Below, one piece after another: positions 26,285 through 33,856 of a stretch of DNA of 33,856 bases (positions are counted from its first letter, which is position 1; every line of letters begins with the position of its first letter). A model generated the notes under the pieces. That model ran no database searches, had not been told where the DNA came from, and saw only the letters and a list, made by a program, of their open reading frames with translations. Both the position numbers and the translations under genes were made by a program. Source of the stretch: Gammaproteobacteria bacterium (GTDB taxonomy: Bacteria > Pseudomonadota > Gammaproteobacteria > Steroidobacterales > JABDLF01); assembly GCA_013003115.1 (NCBI GenBank), contig JABDLF010000032.1:1-33856 (forward strand), written 5' to 3'.

Positions 26285-28474
26285 ATGAGCGACGACCAGG
26301 TAACAATTGAAGTCGATGGCAAGGAGGTGCAGGCGCGCAAGGGCCAGATGCTGATCGAAGTCACCGATCAGACGGACGCCTATGTGCCGCGCTTTTGCTA
26401 CCACCAGAAGCTGTCGATTGCTGCCAACTGCAGGATGTGCCTTGTCGAGGTTGAACGTGCGCCCAAACCGCTGCCCGCGTGCGCGACGCCGGTCGCCGAA
26501 GGCATGAAGGTGTTTACCCGGTCGCCTGCGGCGATTGCGGCGCAGAAAGCGACGATGGAGTTCCTGCTTATTAATCACCCGCTCGACTGTCCGATCTGTG
26601 ACCAGGGTGGAGAATGCGAGCTGCAAGATCAGGCAATCGGATATGGCCGCGGCATTTCACGCTATACGGAGCGCAAGCGGGTCGTAAAAGACGAGGATAT
26701 CGGGCCGCTGGTTTCGACTGACATGACGCGCTGTATTCACTGCACGCGCTGTGTTCGCTTCGGCGAGGAGATTGCCGGCATCCAGGAACTCGGCACGACC
26801 GGGCGCGGTGAAAACAATCGTATCGGCACCTATGTTGCGCGCAGCGTCAATCATGAGCTGTCCGGCAATATCATTGACCTTTGCCCCGTGGGTGCCTTGA
26901 ATTCGAAGCCGTTTCGATATCGCGCGCGCGGCTGGGAAATGACGCAGACGCCGCTGGTCTCGCCCCACGATGCCGTCGGTAGCAATCTTTATGGCCATGT
27001 TCGCCGTGGCGAACTGATGCGCGTCGTGCCGCGCCTGTGCGAAGACATTAATGAAACCTGGATCAGCGACCGGGACCGCTTCAGCTATCCAGCCGTTTAC
27101 AGTGAAGATCGATTGAAGACGCCCATGATTCGTCGCGACGATGAGTGGCAAAGCTGCGATTGGGAAACGGCCTTGCAGGCGGTCGTGGACGGCGTCAGGC
27201 AGGCAATCGGAACTGCAGAGAATGCGGTGCCCGAGCGCCTGGGAATGCTGGCGTCAGAGAGTGCGACCTTGGAAGAAATGTACTTGCTGCGACGGCTCGC
27301 CGACGCTATCGGCACGGCCAATCTCGACCATCGGCTGAGGCGACGCGACTTCGAGGATCAGGCGAATGACCCGCTTTACCCGGGCCTTGGTATCGATATC
27401 GCAGAGATAGACTCGCTGCCGGGAATGATGATTGTTGGTTCTGATCTGCGGCGCGAAGCGCCCATCCTGGCGCATCGGGTGCGCAAGGCGGCTCTTGAAG
27501 GAGCGCTGGTGAGCTTCGTCAATCCCGAGGCTTACGAGTATTTCTTTGACGTTGCGGCGTATGCAGAGACAGGTAAAGACGGCCTGCTAAGGGGCTTCGC
27601 TGCCGTGGTTCGGGCGCTGGCGGACGAAAAGGGCGAGGCGCTCTCGGCAAGTATCCGCACTTTGGCAGATGCTGCAACGCCGGAGGCGGTGCACCGGGAC
27701 ACAGCGAGGTCCCTGATAGCGCGCGCGGGGCAGGTAATACTGCTCGGTTGCCTGGCGCTCGAACATCCTGCTTTCTCCGAACTGCGATTGCTGGCCGCCG
27801 AAGCCGCCAGGCTGAGTGGCGCGAGGATCGCCTATCTTCCGCGCGGCGCAAACTCCGCTGGCGCAGCCATTGCAGGCGTGCTTCCACACCGCGGCGAAGC
27901 AGGCCGGGTGCGTGAGCACCCGGGCATGAATGTAGAGCAAATGCTCGAGAGACCGCGCAACGCTTACCTGCTTTTCGGTATTGAGCCCGAACACGACATG
28001 GCGCACGCCGCCAAAGCAACCGAGGCCTTTGGCCAGGCAGAATTCGTTGCCGTTGCGACGCCGTTCGACAGTCCGGCGGCGCGCGAATATGCACACGTTC
28101 TGCTGCCGATCGGTACATTTGCAGAAACAGCCGGCACGTTTATAAATGCAGAGGGCCGCTGGCAAAGCTTTGTGGGCGCTGCCGTACCGGTAGGCGAGGC
28201 GAGACCAGGCTGGAAAGTTTTACGCGTACTCGGCAACCTGATGAACCTCGACGGTTTTGAGTACGAGTCTGCATCGCAAATTTTAGACGAAGTGCACGAC
28301 CGGGTCGGCGAAGCCGAGCTGGACACGAGTTATGGCGGCGACTTCAGTGCTCGCGAAGATGCTTCCGCGAAGCGCGACAGCGTAGCGTCAACGCCGGGCA
28401 TGTACAGCGGGGATGCCCTTGTGCGTCGATCGCGCCCGCTGCAGCTGACCAAGGAGGGACAGGCCGCGGCCTGA
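26285..28474 (+). CDS. nuoG: NADH-quinone oxidoreductase subunit G
   Basis: 75-kDa subunit that passes electrons from N3 through N1b, N4 and N5. The 729 residues have N1b ligands Cys38, Cys49, Cys52, Cys66; N5 ligands His98, Cys102, Cys105, Cys111; and N4 ligands Cys150, Cys153, Cys156, Cys200. The start of the molybdopterin-like domain (RARGWEMTQTP) has no CxxCxxxC, so the off-pathway N7 cluster of E. coli is absent, as in mitochondria. The middle and C-terminal parts are more variable but open throughout. nuoH follows after six bases. Confidence 0.97.
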   Translation: MSDDQVTIEVDGKEVQARKGQMLIEVTDQTDAYVPRFCYHQKLSIAANCRMCLVEVERAPKPLPACATPVAEGMKVFTRSPAAIAAQKATMEFLLINHPLDCPICDQGGECELQDQAIGYGRGISRYTERKRVVKDEDIGPLVSTDMTRCIHCTRCVRFGEEIAGIQELGTTGRGENNRIGTYVARSVNHELSGNIIDLCPVGALNSKPFRYRARGWEMTQTPLVSPHDAVGSNLYGHVRRGELMRVVPRLCEDINETWISDRDRFSYPAVYSEDRLKTPMIRRDDEWQSCDWETALQAVVDGVRQAIGTAENAVPERLGMLASESATLEEMYLLRRLADAIGTANLDHRLRRRDFEDQANDPLYPGLGIDIAEIDSLPGMMIVGSDLRREAPILAHRVRKAALEGALVSFVNPEAYEYFFDVAAYAETGKDGLLRGFAAVVRALADEKGEALSASIRTLADAATPEAVHRDTARSLIARAGQVILLGCLALEHPAFSELRLLAAEAARLSGARIAYLPRGANSAGAAIAGVLPHRGEAGRVREHPGMNVEQMLERPRNAYLLFGIEPEHDMAHAAKATEAFGQAEFVAVATPFDSPAAREYAHVLLPIGTFAETAGTFINAEGRWQSFVGAAVPVGEARPGWKVLRVLGNLMNLDGFEYESASQILDEVHDRVGEAELDTSYGGDFSAREDASAKRDSVASTPGMYSGDALVRRSRPLQLTKEGQAAA

Positions 28475-28480
28475 TCAATC

Positions 28481-29554
28481 ATGCAGGGCTTTATTCAGAT
28501 GCTGGATCCGCTGCTGAGCCTCTTGCCAGAGTTCCTGCAGCTCGTGGTGGTCGCAATCATAAAGATTGTGGTGGTGCTGCTGCCTTTGATTCTTGCCGTC
28601 GCCTATCTCACCTACGCAGAGCGCAAGGTGATCGGCGCTATGCAGGGCCGTATCGGGCCGAACAGGGTGGGCTACAAGGGCCTGCTGCAGCCCTTTGCCG
28701 ATGTCATCAAGCTTTTGCTTAAAGAAGTGGTCGTTCCGACCAACGCAAGCCGATTCCTGTTTGTTATCGCCCCCGTGATATCCATCATGCCGGCATTTGC
28801 GGCCTGGGCGGTCGTGCCGCTCTCGCCTGAGTTCGTCATCGCCGATGTCGACGCGGGGCTGCTGTACGTTCTTGCGTTGACCTCTCTCGGAGTCTACGGC
28901 GTGATACTCGCGGGTTGGGCGTCCAACTCCAAGTACGCGTTTCTGGGGGCCATGCGCTCGGCAGCACAAATCGTTGCCTACGAGATTGCCATGGGCTTTG
29001 CCCTGGTTGGCGTACTGATGGCAGGCGGGAGCCTGAATCTGGGCAAGATTATCGAGGCGCAGTCGGGCAGTATTTTTACCTGGTTCTGGCTGCCACTTTT
29101 GCCCCTGTTTGTGATTTATTTTATCTCCGGCGTGGCGGAAACCAATCGTGCGCCATTTGACGTTGCCGAGGGCGAGTCTGAGATCGTTGCCGGCTTTCAC
29201 GTGGAATATTCGGGCACCGCGTTTGCGGTCTTCTTCCTGGCCGAGTATGCCAACATGATTCTGATCTCGGTGTTGGCGGCAACGCTGTTCCTCGGGGGCT
29301 GGCTGTCGCCGTTCCAGGGACTGCCCGCGTGGCTGGGCGGAGAGTCATTCATAGCGGCGCCCGGCTTTTTCTGGCTTGCCCTCAAAGTCTCGCTTTTCCT
29401 TTTTTGCTTTCTCTGGTTTCGTGCGACTTTCCCGCGCTATCGCTATGACCAGATCATGCGACTCGGTTGGAAAGTCTTTATTCCGGTCACCATAGTCTGG
29501 CTCTTTGTCGAGGGCGTCATGGTGCATTTCAAGGTGGGGCCGTGGTCCGCTTAG
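28481..29554 (+). CDS. nuoH: NADH-quinone oxidoreductase subunit H
   Basis: ND1-type membrane subunit that forms the quinone entry and links redox chemistry to the proton channels. The 357 residues have about eight or nine membrane segments. The conserved cytoplasmic loops are present: [19 protein letters not shown] at 44-62 and [15 protein letters not shown] at 220-234, rich in the charged residues of the E-channel. I see no clear ribosome binding site before ATG 28481; the six-base gap to nuoG suggests translational coupling. An alternative ATG at 28499 is no better. Confidence 0.97.
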   Translation: MQGFIQMLDPLLSLLPEFLQLVVVAIIKIVVVLLPLILAVAYLTYAERKVIGAMQGRIGPNRVGYKGLLQPFADVIKLLLKEVVVPTNASRFLFVIAPVISIMPAFAAWAVVPLSPEFVIADVDAGLLYVLALTSLGVYGVILAGWASNSKYAFLGAMRSAAQIVAYEIAMGFALVGVLMAGGSLNLGKIIEAQSGSIFTWFWLPLLPLFVIYFISGVAETNRAPFDVAEGESEIVAGFHVEYSGTAFAVFFLAEYANMILISVLAATLFLGGWLSPFQGLPAWLGGESFIAAPGFFWLALKVSLFLFCFLWFRATFPRYRYDQIMRLGWKVFIPVTIVWLFVEGVMVHFKVGPWSA

Positions 29555-29565
29555 GCGTAAGCGGA
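29546..29565 (+). other. inverted repeat over the nuoH stop and nuoI ribosome binding site
   Basis: TCCGCTT (29546-29552) and AAGCGGA (29559-29565) pair perfectly with a six-base loop. The stem covers the nuoH stop (29552-29554) and the first part of the nuoI site GCGGAAAG (29561-29568). Ribosomes finishing nuoH would open it. Confidence 0.5.
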
Positions 29566-29573
29566 AAGTAGAT

Positions 29574-30062
29574 ATGAACAGAATCCGATCAGTATTCAAA
29601 ACCTTTTTCCTGTGGGAGCTCATGCAGGGGTTGAACGTCACTTTCCGCAATTTTCTTATGCCGAAGGTGACGCTGTTTTACCCGGAAGAAAAAACGCCGC
29701 AGTCGCCGCGGTTTCGCGGACTGCACGCGCTGCGCCGATATCCGAACGGAGAGGAGCGCTGCATTGCATGCAAGCTGTGCGAGGCAGTCTGTCCGGCGCT
29801 GGCGATCACGATTGACTCCGACGTTGGCGACGAGGGCATTCGCCGCACAACGCGCTACGACATTGACCTTTTCAAGTGCATTTACTGTGGGTTCTGCGAA
29901 GAGGCCTGCCCGGTCGATGCGATTGTTGAGACAAGGATCCACGAGTACCACATGGAAAACCGTGGCGAGAACCTGATGACCAAGGATAAGTTGCTGGCGG
30001 TGGGCGACAAATACGAGGCCATGATCGCGGCGGACAAAGCCGCCGATGCGCCGTACAGGTAA
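29574..30062 (+). CDS. nuoI: NADH-quinone oxidoreductase subunit I
   Basis: Ferredoxin-like subunit carrying clusters N6a and N6b between NuoG and NuoB. The 162 residues have two [4Fe-4S] motifs: [12 protein letters not shown] (Cys63, 66, 69, 73) and [12 protein letters not shown] (Cys102, 105, 108, 112). The amphipathic N-terminus lies along the membrane. ATG 29574 has GCGGAAAG upstream. The frame is open to 29505, but that part overlaps nuoH and reads as Arg/Trp-rich noise. nuoJ follows after 22 bases. Confidence 0.97.
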   Translation: MNRIRSVFKTFFLWELMQGLNVTFRNFLMPKVTLFYPEEKTPQSPRFRGLHALRRYPNGEERCIACKLCEAVCPALAITIDSDVGDEGIRRTTRYDIDLFKCIYCGFCEEACPVDAIVETRIHEYHMENRGENLMTKDKLLAVGDKYEAMIAADKAADAPYR

Positions 30063-30084
30063 TTGCAGGGTTTGTGATTAGTTT

Positions 30085-30690
30085 ATGACTTTCGAACAGC
30101 TACTTTTTTACTCCTTTGCCGCGGTTTTGATTGCCGCCGCGATAGGCGTGATCACGTCGCGAAATCCCGTGCATTCCGTGCTGTTCCTCGTGCTTGCGTT
30201 TTTTAACAGCGCGGTGCTGTGGATGCTGCTCGAGGCAGAGTTCCTGGCGATCGTGCTGGTGCTCGTTTATGTCGGTGCCGTCATGGTCCTGTTCCTGTTC
30301 GTGGTGATGATGCTGGACATTAACGTTGCGCGCGCCCGTGAGGGCTTCACGCGCTACGCGCCGCTTGGCGCACTGGTGACAATTGTGGTGGCGGTCGAGA
30401 TCGCCTACGTCGCCAGAGCGCGGCAGCTCGGCGTGCAGTTTTTTGGCCCGCCCGAGCGGCGCAGCGTCGAGTACAGCAACACAGAAGAGATTGGCAAGGT
30501 GCTTTATACGGAGCATGTCTACGCCTTCGAGATTGCCGCCGTGATTCTGCTGGTGGCCATCGTGGCGGCCATTTCGCTGACCATGCGCAAGCGCCCGAAT
30601 CTCAAAGTTCAGGACATTGGAAAGCAGGTGGCGACGCGTCGTGGGGATCGTGTTCGCATCGTGAAAATGAAGTCCGAATCGCCGGATTAA
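30085..30690 (+). CDS. nuoJ: NADH-quinone oxidoreductase subunit J
   Basis: ND6-type membrane subunit; its third helix takes part in coupling proton flow to quinone reduction. The 201 residues hold about five membrane segments with the conserved VLVYVGAVMVLFLFVVMML (TM3). A basic cytoplasmic tail follows (KQVATRRGDRVRIVKMKS). It starts 22 bases after nuoI and ends 42 bases before nuoK, in a gap with a strong hairpin. Confidence 0.96.
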   Translation: MTFEQLLFYSFAAVLIAAAIGVITSRNPVHSVLFLVLAFFNSAVLWMLLEAEFLAIVLVLVYVGAVMVLFLFVVMMLDINVARAREGFTRYAPLGALVTIVVAVEIAYVARARQLGVQFFGPPERRSVEYSNTEEIGKVLYTEHVYAFEIAAVILLVAIVAAISLTMRKRPNLKVQDIGKQVATRRGDRVRIVKMKSESPD

Positions 30691-30732
30691 AGAGGGGACA
30701 AAGGCGCCGCAAGCGGCGCCGGTAACAAGAAA
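30691..30732 (+). other. nuoJ-nuoK spacer with perfect hairpin
   Basis: GGCGCCGC (30703-30710) and GCGGCGCC (30713-30720) are exact inverted repeats two bases apart. No T run follows, so it is not a terminator. The only strong ribosome-binding sequence (AGAGGGG, 30691-30697) lies before it and the nuoK ATG 12 bases after it. Folding would shorten the effective distance between the two to about 18 bases. Confidence 0.65.
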
Positions 30733-31038
30733 ATGATTAGCCTTGCCGATTATCTGATGCTATCAGGGGTGCTGTTCAGCCTTTCGGTTGCGGGTATTTT
30801 TATCAACCGCAAGAACGTCATCCTGCTGCTGATGTGCATTGAGCTTATGTTGCTCGCGGTGAATTTTAATTTCGTCGCTTTCTCGCGTTATCTCGACGAT
30901 ACGGCAGGGCAGGTTTTCGTGTTCTTCATTCTTACCGTCGCGGCGGCCGAGGCGGCAATCGGGCTCGCTATCCTGGTTGTCCTGTTCCGAAACCGTCGCA
31001 GCATAAACGTCAAAGAACTCGACGCGATGAAGGGCTGA
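30733..31038 (+). CDS. nuoK: NADH-quinone oxidoreductase subunit K
   Basis: ND4L-type membrane subunit with two buried glutamates in the proton path. The 101 residues form three membrane segments; Glu residues stand in [14 protein letters not shown] (helix 2) and [13 protein letters not shown] (helix 3), at the positions of the family's essential carboxylates. The N-terminus [16 protein letters not shown] is typical. Its start has little ribosome-binding sequence directly before it but a hairpin (30703-30720). nuoL follows after three bases. Confidence 0.97.
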   Translation: MISLADYLMLSGVLFSLSVAGIFINRKNVILLLMCIELMLLAVNFNFVAFSRYLDDTAGQVFVFFILTVAAAEAAIGLAILVVLFRNRRSINVKELDAMKG

Positions 31039-31041
31039 GCG

Positions 31042-33018
31042 ATGCAGCAGGTATATCTCACCATCGCTCTTGCGCCCCTCGCCGCAGCACTTCTGGCCGG
31101 GCTCTTTGGCCGACAGATCGGTCGCGCCGGCGCGCACTGGGTAACAAGTCTTTCCGTCGCCGTCTCCTTTGTCCTTTCGGCCTGGGTGCTGAAGAGCATG
31201 CTGTTCGACGGCCTGGCCTCTTATAACGGCACCGTGTACACGTGGATGGTGAGCGAAGGGCTGCGCATGGAAGTCGGCTTCCTGGTGGACAGGCTGAGCG
31301 CCCTGATGATGACCGTCGTGACGTTTGTATCGCTGATGGTGCACATTTACACCATTGGCTATATGCGCGACGACCCGGGCTACCAGCGCTTCTTCAGTTA
31401 CATTTCGCTTTTCACATTCGCCATGCTGATGCTGGTGATGTCCAATAACTTCCTTCAGCTTTTCTTTGGCTGGGAAGCGGTGGGCGTGGTGTCTTACCTG
31501 CTCATTGGATTCTGGTACAAGCGCCCCACGGCGATCTACGCAAACTTAAAGGCGTTTCTCGTTAACAGGGTGGGAGACTTCGGCTTCATCCTCGGTATCG
31601 CGGCCGTCGTGATGTACACAGGCTCTCTGGATTACGCGCAGGTCTTCTCGGTTGCGCCAACGTTGAGTGATACCAGCATCCAGATTCTCGACGGCCGTAG
31701 CTGGTCGGTCATGACGGTGATCTGCCTGCTTCTGTTTATCGGCGCCATGGGCAAGTCCGCTCAGGTGCCGCTGCACGTCTGGCTGCCCGACTCCATGGAA
31801 GGCCCGACGCCCATCTCGGCGCTGATTCACGCCGCGACCATGGTCACGGCCGGCATTTTCATGGTGGCGCGGATGTCGCCGCTATTTGAGCTGTCCGAAA
31901 CGGCCCTGACCGTCGTCCTGCTTATCGGTGCCACTACTGCCTTCTTCATGGGGCTGCTTGGCATCGTGCAAAATGACATCAAGCGGGTGGTTGCCTATTC
32001 GACGCTATCGCAGCTTGGCTACATGACCGTTGCGCTCGGCGTGTCGGCCTATGCAGCCGGCATATTCCATCTGATGACCCACGCTTTCTTTAAGGCGCTG
32101 CTGTTCCTTGCAGCAGGGTCGGTCATCATCGCCATGCATCACGAACAGGACATTCGCAAGATGGGCGGCCTGCGCAAGTACATGCCCGTGACCTACTGGA
32201 CCTGCCTGCTTGGTTCCCTGGCCCTCATTGGCTTTCCGGGTTTTTCCGGCTTCTTTTCCAAGGACGCGCTGATCGAAGCGGTGCACGCCTCGGAGATCGC
32301 GGGCGCGGGGATTGCCTACTGGGCGGTGCTCATTGGGGTGTTTATCACCGCGTTGTATTCGTTCCGGATGTTCTTCCTGGTGTTCCACGGTGCGCCGCGA
32401 ATGGACGATCACACGCGCGAGCATCTGAAAGAAAGCCCTGCCGTGGTCACGGTGCCCCTCATTCTCCTGGCAATACCGTCGGTTGTTATCGGCTGGTTCA
32501 CTATCGGCCCGGTGCTGTTTGGCGACTACTTCGGCGACGCTATTTTTGTCGCGCCGGAACACGGTGCACTGGCAGAGGTTGGCAGTCACTTCAGCAGCCC
32601 CGCCGGGTTCCTGGTCCATGGGCTAATGAGTCCTGCATTTTTCCTCGCCATGGCCGGGCTCGTGACGGCCTGGTTTGTCTACCTTCGCAAACCGGAAATT
32701 GCGGCGACGATATCCGCGAGGATGGCCTGGCTCTATCGACTGCTGCAGAACAAATACTATTTTGATGTATTTAACGACAAGGTGCTTGCCGCCGGCAGCC
32801 GACTCACCGGAAGAATATTCTGGCGCGCGGGCGACGGGGCGCTCATCGATGCCCTGATGGTCAACGGCTCGGCGCGGACCATCGGCTGGCTGTCCGGCAT
32901 CGTGCGCAAAATGCAAAGCGGCTATCTCTACCACTATGCCTTTGCCATGATCATCGGTTTGGCCGCCATCATCGGCTGGTTCATTTACCAGGTAGTTAAT
33001 ACCGGGGTCCTGGCATGA
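31042..33018 (+). CDS. nuoL: NADH-quinone oxidoreductase subunit L
   Basis: Largest antiporter-like proton-pumping subunit (ND5), at the far end of the membrane arm. The 658 residues contain about 16 membrane segments. The conserved FFGWEAVGVVSYLLIGFW carries the key glutamate, and GKSAQVPLHVWLPDSMEGPT and ALIHAATMVTAGIF hold the key lysine and histidine. The long C-terminal lateral helix (about 540-600) is present, ending in a last membrane anchor. It overlaps nuoM by four bases (ATGA). Confidence 0.98.
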   Translation: MQQVYLTIALAPLAAALLAGLFGRQIGRAGAHWVTSLSVAVSFVLSAWVLKSMLFDGLASYNGTVYTWMVSEGLRMEVGFLVDRLSALMMTVVTFVSLMVHIYTIGYMRDDPGYQRFFSYISLFTFAMLMLVMSNNFLQLFFGWEAVGVVSYLLIGFWYKRPTAIYANLKAFLVNRVGDFGFILGIAAVVMYTGSLDYAQVFSVAPTLSDTSIQILDGRSWSVMTVICLLLFIGAMGKSAQVPLHVWLPDSMEGPTPISALIHAATMVTAGIFMVARMSPLFELSETALTVVLLIGATTAFFMGLLGIVQNDIKRVVAYSTLSQLGYMTVALGVSAYAAGIFHLMTHAFFKALLFLAAGSVIIAMHHEQDIRKMGGLRKYMPVTYWTCLLGSLALIGFPGFSGFFSKDALIEAVHASEIAGAGIAYWAVLIGVFITALYSFRMFFLVFHGAPRMDDHTREHLKESPAVVTVPLILLAIPSVVIGWFTIGPVLFGDYFGDAIFVAPEHGALAEVGSHFSSPAGFLVHGLMSPAFFLAMAGLVTAWFVYLRKPEIAATISARMAWLYRLLQNKYYFDVFNDKVLAAGSRLTGRIFWRAGDGALIDALMVNGSARTIGWLSGIVRKMQSGYLYHYAFAMIIGLAAIIGWFIYQVVNTGVLA

Positions 33019-33856
33019 GCGAGCTGCCGTTGCTAAGCCTGGTCATCTGGACGCCGATCATCGGCGGTGTCCTGCTATTAATTCTGGGCGACCGCGGCGC
33101 TGCGTTTACCCGTGGCCTGGCGCTTGTGATCGCCGCGCTGACTTTTCTGTTGAGCATCCCGTTGCTTACCGGCTTCGACCGCACGACGGCGGCGATGCAG
33201 TTCCAGGAATTCATGCCATGGATCACGACCTTCAGCGTCAACTATCACTTAGGCATAGACGGCATCTCGCTGCCGCTGATTCTCCTGACCACATTCATGA
33301 CCGTGCTGGTTGTGATCTCTGCCTGGGAAGTTATCCAATACAAGGTCGGCCAGTACATGGCGGCGTTCCTGATCATGGAAGGCCTGATGATCGGCATGTT
33401 CTCGGCCCTGGATGCGTTGCTTTTCTACGTGTTCTTCGAGGCCATGCTGATCCCGATGTTTATCATCATCGGCGTATGGGGCGGCCCGCGTCGCGTCTAT
33501 GCGACGTTCAAGTTCTTCCTCTACACCTTTCTCGGCTCGGTCTTCATGCTGGTCGCACTCATCTACATGTACATGCAGGCGGGCAGCTACGAGATTCTCG
33601 ATTTCCATAAGCTGGCTCTGCCGTACAACGTCCAGGTGCTGATCTTCCTTGGCATGCTTGCGTCCTTCGCCGTCAAAATTCCCATGGTGCCGGTACACAC
33701 CTGGTTGCCAGACGCGCACGTCGAGGCGCCGACAGGTGGTTCCGTGATCCTTGCCGCCATCATGCTCAAGATCGGTGGCTATGGTTTCCTCCGCTTCTCG
33801 CTGCCAATAACGCCGGATGCGAGCGCGGGGCTCGCCTGGCTCATGATCACGCTGTC
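33015..33856 (+). CDS. nuoM: NADH-quinone oxidoreductase subunit M, 5' part
   Basis: ND4-type antiporter-like proton-pumping subunit. The window holds the first 280 residues of about 500; the frame runs open off the right edge. The ATG at 33015 overlaps the nuoL stop. Visible family blocks are NYHLGIDGISLPL, the TM5 glutamate in YVFFEAMLIPMFIIIG and the TM7 lysine region AVKIPMVPVHTWLPDAHVEA. nuoN is expected next. Confidence 0.97.
   Translation, partial: MSELPLLSLVIWTPIIGGVLLLILGDRGAAFTRGLALVIAALTFLLSIPLLTGFDRTTAAMQFQEFMPWITTFSVNYHLGIDGISLPLILLTTFMTVLVVISAWEVIQYKVGQYMAAFLIMEGLMIGMFSALDALLFYVFFEAMLIPMFIIIGVWGGPRRVYATFKFFLYTFLGSVFMLVALIYMYMQAGSYEILDFHKLALPYNVQVLIFLGMLASFAVKIPMVPVHTWLPDAHVEAPTGGSVILAAIMLKIGGYGFLRFSLPITPDASAGLAWLMITL

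Noticed and set aside
27519-28165. Minus-strand frames of about 190-200 codons opposite nuoG
   Set aside because: Arg/Pro/Cys-rich composition, no start signals, and the plus strand encodes an intact nuoG.
1-33856. CRISPR arrays, insertion sequences, prophage genes, attachment sites, or an unknown multi-gene system
   Set aside because: I saw no direct repeat series, transposase or integrase motifs, and no unassigned ORF; all coding space is taken by recognised core genes. The tRNA-Leu gene shows no nearby duplicated 3' end.

Overview
The window is a contiguous piece of a G+C-rich (roughly 60% by eye) gammaproteobacterial chromosome made almost entirely of core housekeeping genes. The order fits gammaproteobacteria outside the enterics, of the Xanthomonadales/Chromatiales/Woeseia-like kind: bamE-fur-recN-nadK next to hrcA-grpE-dnaK-dnaJ-dapB-carAB-greA, then rlmE-ftsH-folP-glmM-tpiA-secG-tRNA-Leu(GAG), then a complete-order nuo operon. 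Genus cannot be fixed from the sequence alone. All genes are intact apart from the two cut by the window edges. I see no phage, insertion sequence, CRISPR array, toxin system or other accessory DNA, and no unannotated stretch longer than about 180 bases.

Region 1 (1-3726): alternating strands. The 3' end of rnfH (+), bamE (-), fur (+), then nadK-recN (- operon). Convergent gaps are only 12-20 bases. Region 2 (3727-8939): heat-shock cluster hrcA-grpE-dnaK-dnaJ. A near-perfect CIRCE operator overlaps the predicted start site of a sigma-70 promoter before hrcA. Sigma-32-like promoters with the same 14-base spacer precede grpE and dnaK. The chaperone operon therefore looks to be under HrcA repression and RpoH activation at once.

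Region 3 (9012-14867): dapB, then carA-carB-greA. carA has a good sigma-70 promoter whose -35 overlaps the dapB stop, followed by a leader with a terminator hairpin and an upstream segment able to pair with it, which looks like an attenuator. Region 4 (14885-21582): yhbY (-) diverges from rlmE-ftsH (+). A strong intrinsic terminator follows ftsH, then folP-glmM-tpiA-secG and tRNA-Leu(GAG). These supply RNA modification, membrane proteolysis, folate, cell-wall precursor synthesis, glycolysis and protein export.

Region 5 (21689-33856): nuoA to nuoM, the respiratory NADH:quinone oxidoreductase (complex I), with nuoC and nuoD separate and NuoG lacking the N7 cluster cysteines. Most junctions overlap or nearly touch. 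Two of the few wider junctions (nuoH/nuoI and nuoJ/nuoK) carry perfect inverted repeats near the next start codon.

I looked for a new biological system and did not find one. The points worth a second look are regulatory: the carA leader, the layered heat-shock control, and the intra-nuo hairpins.
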